Shown here one piece after another: positions 60,203-64,000 of a stretch of 64,000 bases of DNA. Made by a program: the position numbers and the translations under genes. The DNA comes from Hallella bergensis DSM 17361 (GTDB lineage: Bacteria > Bacteroidota > Bacteroidia > Bacteroidales > Bacteroidaceae). Each line of letters starts with the position of its first letter. Within the stretch, counting starts at the first letter, position 1. Under the pieces are notes generated by a model. That model saw only the letters and a list, made by a program, of their open reading frames with translations. It made no database searches and was not told the origin of the DNA. The stretch is taken from positions 158,850-222,849 of the forward strand of contig NZ_GG704783.1 of assembly GCF_000160535.1 (NCBI RefSeq), written 5' to 3'.

Positions 60203-60424
60203 ATGGAGAATATCAGTATTTTTTCGATAGAGGGCGTTGATGCAAGAGAGATTTGCAATGCGCAGTTGGGCGATGCCCTATTTGCACCCTGTAGTGTGTG
60301 CGACAAGTGGAAAGACGATTTTCCATCAGTGGACAATCTATTTTACGGATATGTGGAAGATGACATCTTCTACAGCTATTCAGACGACGAGTTTGAAACC
60401 CACGTCAATGCGATGTTTGACTAA
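60203..60424 (+). CDS. Small, strongly acidic protein (73 aa)
   Basis: Not recognised. About 17 of 73 residues are Asp or Glu against three Lys or Arg, with acidic clusters (KDDFPSVD, GYVEDDIFY, SDDEFETH) spaced through the chain. Such charge and size recall DNA-mimic antirestriction or inhibitor proteins, but nothing more specific supports that. It lies 4 nt after the 159-residue gene. Confidence 0.6.
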   Translation: MENISIFSIEGVDAREICNAQLGDALFAPCSVCDKWKDDFPSVDNLFYGYVEDDIFYSYSDDEFETHVNAMFD

Positions 60425-60477
60425 GTAGAACCAGGAGTGTGCCGAGTTTCAGGCATACTCCATCAAAAGGAAATACA

Positions 60478-60579
60478 ATGAAGAAGATTTATCGCGTACC
60501 GGCTCGATACATCTTCGAGGGTACTTTCAAGGTAGAAGCAGAGAGCTGCGAGGAAGCCAAGTGTTATGCAAAATCATAA
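60478..60579 (+). CDS. Very short ORF (33 aa), possibly truncated
   Basis: Encodes 33 residues, starting MKKIYRVPARYIFEGTFKVEA and continuing ESCEEAKCYAKS. The aromatic and basic start followed by EAESCEEAK looks like the first half of a longer small protein cut by a stop at 60,577. Downstream codons in the same frame remain open for a further distance without clear resemblance. AAAGG lies just upstream of the start. Confidence 0.45.
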   Translation: MKKIYRVPARYIFEGTFKVEAESCEEAKCYAKS

Positions 60580-60590
60580 AACTCTGAGGA

Positions 60591-60719
60591 ATGGTCATGG
60601 ACAGTGGCATACAGACCACTTTGTCATACCGTGAGATTGATTGGGTATTCTGCAACCATCCTTATAAGCAGGTGGGCAGAATAAGCAGGGAGGAGCGAGC
60701 ATGGCTGGGGTATATCTGA
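60591..60719 (+). CDS. Short ORF (42 aa)
   Basis: Encodes 42 residues, beginning MVMDSGIQTTLSYREIDWVF and ending REERAWLGYI. A GAGGA motif lies directly in front of the ATG, closer than ideal. The mix of charged and aromatic residues is protein-like. Not recognised; probably the last gene of the element. Confidence 0.45.
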   Translation: MVMDSGIQTTLSYREIDWVFCNHPYKQVGRISREERAWLGYI

Positions 60720-60866
60720 CAAGGTATGACCTGCTTTCAAAATCCGGCAGCGGTCACAGTCCGCTGCCTATTTGAAAGAAAGAAGCTTAGCTGAATAACG
60801 CTTGGTTTAAAATAAAAGTTTTGTTTTTGACGCAAAAAAACAAGACTTTTATTTGGAAATACTTAA

Positions 60867-60971
60867 TTTCCCTGAAAGCCGTATCTCGATATCACGTCAT
60901 AAATGAGTGTGATGACTCCACACCGCTTTCATCGCTCCGTTGGGACACGGAGCAACAAGGGAGGGCGGTTA
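60867..60971. repeat. 105-nt repeat, copy A, with internal hairpin
   Basis: This stretch aligns without gaps to 61,224-61,328. The first 21 bases (TTTCCCTGAAAGCCGTATCTC) are identical, as is CCGCTTTCATC in the middle; the 35 bases between differ. A 7-bp hairpin GCTCCGT/ACGGAGC follows CCGCTTTCATC. See copy B for compensatory changes. Confidence 0.75.
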
Positions 60972-61148
60972 TCCATTATGTGCTGGATGGAGTGCATAGC
61001 ATGGTACAGAAAGGATAGGCTGCCGCTGTTACGCTGGTGATGGATTGTCGCCCATGACCGCTCCACGGCTCCGCCCATCTTACTTCCTGCTCCGTGCCTA
61101 TGCCCACCATATCGCACATTTTTCCTGTGTGACGTCAGTGCATCTCCA

Positions 61149-61184
61149 GTGTAACCCAACTCTTGTGTTGCATTGGGGTTACAC
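61149..61184. repeat. Inverted repeat between the 105-nt repeats
   Basis: GTGTAACCCAA pairs with TTGGGGTTACAC with a single bulged base and a 13-nt loop. It lies midway between repeat copies A and B and could be part of the same RNA. Confidence 0.6.
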
Positions 61185-61223
61185 AGACTACCTATGTGGT
61201 TTTACCTATATTTCAGAAGGCTT

Positions 61224-61328
61224 TTTCCCTGAAAGCCGTATCTCCATTCATTGCGCATAGAGCAGCAACCATTACAATACCGCTTTCATCATTCTTCAGG
61301 GACGTAGAATGACAAGGGAGAGAGGTTA
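61224..61328. repeat. 105-nt repeat, copy B, with compensated hairpin
   Basis: Same length and order as copy A. At the hairpin position it reads ATTCT/AGAAT, replacing three base pairs of copy A by different pairs while keeping pairing. It ends GACAAGGGAG-x-GAGGTTA, like copy A. The reverse strand is open for a short frame here but not in copy A. Confidence 0.75.
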
Positions 61329-61760
61329 GGTCATTTCGTGCGCTACAAGGCCAGTGATGAGTTGAAGATGCCACATTCCATTTCAAACTTGCAGCAAGAT
61401 GCCCAAGCATCCTTGCATGCAGTTCTTCCATTCCATTTCCGGCTCTCTTCAACTCATTACCTGCCATGGCGCTCTCTTTTTGCTGTGAGAAACTAAACTT
61501 CTTCGGTGTTCATCCATTTTCTTCGCGAAGTTCGCTATTGGCACATTCTGATCAAGTACCAGTGCCTTATTTTTCAGGTTTTTATGGGCCGCTCTTTATT
61601 TTATCATGGTATGTGAATAAAAACTTGAAGAATTGCGCAATCTTATAAAGTTTGGTTTACAAAGTTAGACATTTTCTATAAAACAAAATTAATAACCTTC
61701 GATTTTTTATAATATTTTACCCGTAGAGTCAACCAGCAAGTGCAAAATTAGTCAATCCTT

Positions 61761-63075
61761 TTCACTAGTGTCCGGTTAAAATTTCCAGACTATCATTCAT
61801 TTCGTTAATATTCAATGAGATACATCGATTTAAAAAATTTCCGATTTGATTACTTATCTTTGTACTGCCTCATATATAAGATAGCACAGGATATGAATGT
61901 CGGAAACACTGTACTCTCGCAACTGATGTCTCTCATCCCTGATTACGAGCTCAGGAAATGTGTTGACAAATATCGAGGGGATTTTCATGCAAGACGTTTC
62001 ACTTGCCGTGATCAGTTTCTTGTCATGAGTTATGCTCAATTTACTAGCAGTGCAAGTCTTCGAAGTATAGAAGCTCAACTTACCGCATTCAACTCCAAAT
62101 TGTACCATGCGGGGTTGAAAATCATGCCAAAATCTACTCTTGCTGATATGAACGAAAAGAAAAACTGGCGTATTTATCAAGACTATGCAATGATATTTGT
62201 CGATAGAGCTAAGGCCCTTTATAAGGATAATTATTACCGTCTGAACATCGACAACATGGTCTATGCTTTTGACAGCAGTACCATTAATCTTTGTCTGCAA
62301 CTTTGTCCTTGGGCAAAGTTCCTCCATGATAAAGGGGCGTTCAAAATGCATACCTTGGTTGATGTTAAGAACAGTATACCTAACTTTGTTCTCCTTACTC
62401 CCGGCAATGTACATGATAGCCAAGCTATGGATATGCTGCCAATCGAAACAGGCGCCTATTACCTTATGGATAAAGGATATGTCGATTTTGATCGGCTGTT
62501 CCGAATCCTTCAACAACAACATGCATACTTTGTTACCCGAGCAAAGGATAATATGAAGTACAATGTTTTCGAGACAAGAGTGGTTGATAGGCAGACTGGT
62601 GTCATCTCTGATGAAACTATCAGTCTCTCTGGTCTCTTGACTGCCAAGAAACATCCAGACGTGTTGCGATTGGTTACATATGAAGACTATGCTCAGAACG
62701 TTGTGTATCGATTCTTGACTAATGATTTCATCCTTCCAGCAATTACCATTGCAGAACTCTACCGAGAGCGTTGGACTATCGAGACGTTCTTCAAATGGAT
62801 TAAGCAGCACTTGCATATCAAGTCGTTCTATGGAACAACCCAGAATGCAGTCTTTACGCAAATATGGATAGCTATCTGCGATTATCTGCTTCTTACTATT
62901 GCTTTGAAGATGTATCATATTAAGCAAAATCTTTACATATTCTCTAACGTCATCGGACAAGTTCTCTTTGAGAGGACTCCGTTGAATGAACTATTTGATA
63001 AAACAATTATTAATCAAAATCCAGAAAATGACCGCCAACTTTCGCTTTGGTGAAATTTAACCGGACAGTAGTGAA
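61761..63075 (+). mobile_element. IS4-family insertion sequence
   Basis: About 1,315 bp bounded by 20-bp terminal inverted repeats: left TTCACTAGTGTCCGGTTAAA (61,761-61,780), right its complement with one mismatch (63,056-63,075). It contains one transposase gene. The flanks (TCCTT left, GGGCG right) show no target duplication, so a deletion or recombination has probably joined different neighbours. Confidence 0.88.
61815..63053 (+). CDS. IS4-family transposase
   Basis: A 412-residue DDE transposase with an N-terminal DUF4372-like domain (VLSQLMSLIPDYELRKCVDKY; FTCRDQFLVMSYAQFTSSASLRSIE). The catalytic domain has AFDSST with the first Asp near 153, YYLMDKGYVDFDRLF with the second, and the IS4 signature Y-x2-R-x3-E-x6-K in LYRERWTIETFFKWIKQH. 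Complete and uninterrupted, so the element may be active. The start lies 34 nt inside the left inverted repeat. Confidence 0.93.
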   Translation: MRYIDLKNFRFDYLSLYCLIYKIAQDMNVGNTVLSQLMSLIPDYELRKCVDKYRGDFHARRFTCRDQFLVMSYAQFTSSASLRSIEAQLTAFNSKLYHAGLKIMPKSTLADMNEKKNWRIYQDYAMIFVDRAKALYKDNYYRLNIDNMVYAFDSSTINLCLQLCPWAKFLHDKGAFKMHTLVDVKNSIPNFVLLTPGNVHDSQAMDMLPIETGAYYLMDKGYVDFDRLFRILQQQHAYFVTRAKDNMKYNVFETRVVDRQTGVISDETISLSGLLTAKKHPDVLRLVTYEDYAQNVVYRFLTNDFILPAITIAELYRERWTIETFFKWIKQHLHIKSFYGTTQNAVFTQIWIAICDYLLLTIALKMYHIKQNLYIFSNVIGQVLFERTPLNELFDKTIINQNPENDRQLSLW

Positions 63076-63077
63076 GG

Positions 63078-63155
63078 GCGATAGATAACTATAGACTACG
63101 CTCTGCAGGGTATGCAACTTTAATGGGGTCGTATCTCGAATGCCACCCAAAATAG
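63078..63155 (+). pseudogene. C-terminal scrap of a group II intron-encoded protein (probable)
   Basis: Twenty-five in-frame codons (containing YRLRSAGYATLMGSYLECH) end at a TAG directly before the intron domain V sequence. This is where the reverse transcriptase of Bacteroidetes group II introns ends. The rest of the protein is absent; the IS right end abuts the fragment. Recognition is mostly by position. Confidence 0.5.
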
Positions 63156-63255
63156 GAACCGCCGTATGCGGAACCGCATGTACGGTGGTGTGAGAGGTCG
63201 GTGAACACGAAAGTAGGAAATAAACACCTATGATTAGTGTTTACCTCCTACTCGA
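63156..63255 (+). ncRNA. 3' end of a group II intron (domains V and VI)
   Basis: Domain V is readable at 63,158-63,189: ACCGCCGTA pairs with TACGGTGGT, an inner TGCG/CGCA stem is capped by a short loop, and a 2-nt bulge (TG) lies on the 3' side. Domain VI is at 63,213-63,251: GTAGGA...AAACAC pairs with GTGTTT...TCCTAC, leaving an unpaired A for branching. The 5' domains are missing from the window, so the intron cannot self-splice. Confidence 0.78.
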
Positions 63256-63378
63256 TTGCTTAATTCAGCAAAATTTCAATGAGAAAGTATTGAGCATTCA
63301 TGATTAATTGATGGGATTTTAACAGGTTTGTAATATGATATAATTATTTTTGGAGCGAACAAATCTTATAACTATCGT

Positions 63379-64000
63379 ATGATGAAAAGGTGGATTGGCA
63401 CTGGTATGCTGTTGTTAGTTGTTTCCATGGCCATCATGGCACAAGGAAACAGAACGCAAAAAGTACTGGGTAGGGTGACGGACATACATGGAAACCCGTT
63501 GGCTGATGTTAGTTTGAGCATTGTAAACGCGGAGCCTTCAATCACCCAAACTACAGATAAAGCGGGTCGTTTTGAACTACAAGTACCGTTGGGCAGGCAA
63601 GTTTTGCGGGCCAGTTCAGTGGGCTACCAGGACAAGGAGATCAGTTTGTTGTTGGTTATGGGTGAAGAAGTGTCACTTGATGTCAAACTGGAGTCTGCCA
63701 CTTATAATCTCAAGGGCGTAGAGGTGAAGCGATATTACAATAAAGCTCGTCCCATTCAGCCGCTTGCCTATGCGGGCGCTCGAAGCTTTAGTGTGGAAGA
63801 AACAGAGCGTTATGCGGGTTCGTTAGGCGATCCAAGCAGGATGGTGAGGAGCTTTGCAGGCGTGATGCCCATCAATGATTCGCGTAATGAGATTGTGGTG
63901 AGAGGCAACTCGTCATTAGGGGTTCAATATCGATTGGATGGGATTGAAATTCCAAATCCTAACCATTTCAACGCCGGACTGGGAATGACGGCTGGACAGG
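63379..64000 (+). CDS. TonB-dependent receptor, 5' part
   Basis: Runs off the window; 207 codons are visible. After a signal peptide (MMKRWIGTGMLLLVVSMAIMAQ) comes a carboxypeptidase-regulatory-like domain (GRVTDIHGNPLADVSLSIVN ... GRFELQVPLG), then the start of the plug domain (GDPSRMVRSFAGVMPINDSRNEIVVRGNSS, VQYRLDGIEIPNPNHF). This is an outer-membrane importer of the Bacteroidetes type; no substrate can be named. It probably returns to chromosomal DNA beyond the element. Confidence 0.9.
   Translation, partial: MMKRWIGTGMLLLVVSMAIMAQGNRTQKVLGRVTDIHGNPLADVSLSIVNAEPSITQTTDKAGRFELQVPLGRQVLRASSVGYQDKEISLLLVMGEEVSLDVKLESATYNLKGVEVKRYYNKARPIQPLAYAGARSFSVEETERYAGSLGDPSRMVRSFAGVMPINDSRNEIVVRGNSSLGVQYRLDGIEIPNPNHFNAGLGMTAGQ

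Larger units (their letters stand above)
25053..60800. mobile_element. Integrative conjugative element at tRNA-Lys (right end uncertain)
   Basis: The span from the tRNA-Lys 3' end contains a tyrosine integrase, oriT-like hairpins, an accessory mobilisation protein, a MOBP relaxase, a full Bacteroidetes Tra type IV secretion operon, a coupling protein, toxin-antitoxin and antirestriction genes, and many small unknowns. The left boundary is set by the tRNA. The right boundary is a guess: gene content of element type stops at about 60,720, and the next 2.5 kb hold repeats, an IS and an intron scar. I could not find a second copy of the tRNA 3' end. Confidence 0.85.
60972..61760. other. Non-coding region around the 105-nt repeats
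   Basis: About 790 bases, including copy B. A further hairpin lies at 61,149-61,184 (GTGTAACCCAA with TTGGGGTTACAC, one bulge). The last 120 bases before the IS are A/T-rich. No supportable gene. Confidence 0.55.

Noticed and set aside
60821..61018. 65-codon plus-strand frame over repeat copy A
   Set aside because: Not kept in copy B and without domain or start signals.
61213..61467. Minus-strand frame of 84 codons covering repeat copy B
   Set aside because: The equivalent frame in copy A is broken by a stop, so coding is unlikely to be what the repeats share.
61761..63075. Target-site duplication for the IS
   Set aside because: The bases flanking the two inverted repeats do not match each other at any reasonable length.
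63327..63352. Promoter for the TonB receptor gene (TTTG and TATTTTTG)
   Set aside because: The spacing is only 14 nt, well below the normal 19-21, so it was not called as a feature.
60400..63378. Second copy of the tRNA-Lys 3' end (attR)
   Set aside because: Read by eye for GGTTCGAGCC and ATGCGGGTCA on both strands and found none, so the right boundary is left open.

Overview
The window reads as a chromosome segment from a Bacteroidales bacterium, most likely Prevotellaceae. Three things point there: recurrent Bacteroidetes-type promoters (a -7 box TAnnTTTG, sometimes with a TTTG-like -33 box about 19-20 nt upstream); EF-P, class II ribonucleotide reductase and folP-cdaA of Bacteroidales type; and an integrated Tra-type conjugative element. 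Genus was judged by eye only.

Region 1 (about 1-24,900) is core chromosome. It holds murF, an HU-related DNA-binding protein, folP-cdaA, pta-ackA-kdgK (acetate production and 2-keto-3-deoxygluconate phosphorylation), lpxH, a DUF59 Fe-S assembly protein, radC, a family 2 glycosyltransferase, efp and rpmH. A uronate-use cluster follows: GH43 glycosidase, orphan galactitol-type PTS IIC, signal-peptide-bearing KduI and ExuT-like MFS transporter. Then come a nitroreductase, B12-dependent nrdJ, folB, a cell-wall amidase and an MCE/MlaD protein. Intergenic DNA is rich in long perfect hairpins and short A/T-rich direct repeats.

Region 2 (about 24,980-60,800) is an integrative conjugative element abutting the 3' end of tRNA-Lys(UUU). 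In order it carries: integrase with putative arm-site repeats; oriT-like hairpins, MobA and relaxase; a HigBA-like toxin-antitoxin pair whose antitoxin carries an ImmA/IrrE peptidase; a ParA/DUF3408/HTH leader; and a transfer operon (TraE, F, G/VirB4, VirB5-like proteins, J/VirB6, K/VirB8, L, M/VirB10, N/VirB9, coupling protein, TraX). A cargo and accessory block follows: a broken DNA methyltransferase, an Xre-ImmA regulator with an unknown partner, an M23/glucosaminidase cell-wall enzyme, DUF4099, a phosphoribosyltransferase/MutS-I fusion, an ArdC-like antirestriction protein, a Toprim protein, a third VirB5-like paralogue, a zinc-ribbon protein, a lipoprotein, a DUF4143 ATPase with a ruined Walker A, and small unknown ORFs. 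No antibiotic-resistance gene was seen.

Region 3 (about 60,800-63,300) is a scarred junction. It holds two diverged 105-nt repeats with a compensatory hairpin, an IS4-family insertion sequence, and the 3' end of a group II intron whose body is missing. No copy of the tRNA-Lys 3' end was found here, so the right attachment site is lost or lies outside. The window ends inside a TonB-dependent receptor gene starting at 63,379.
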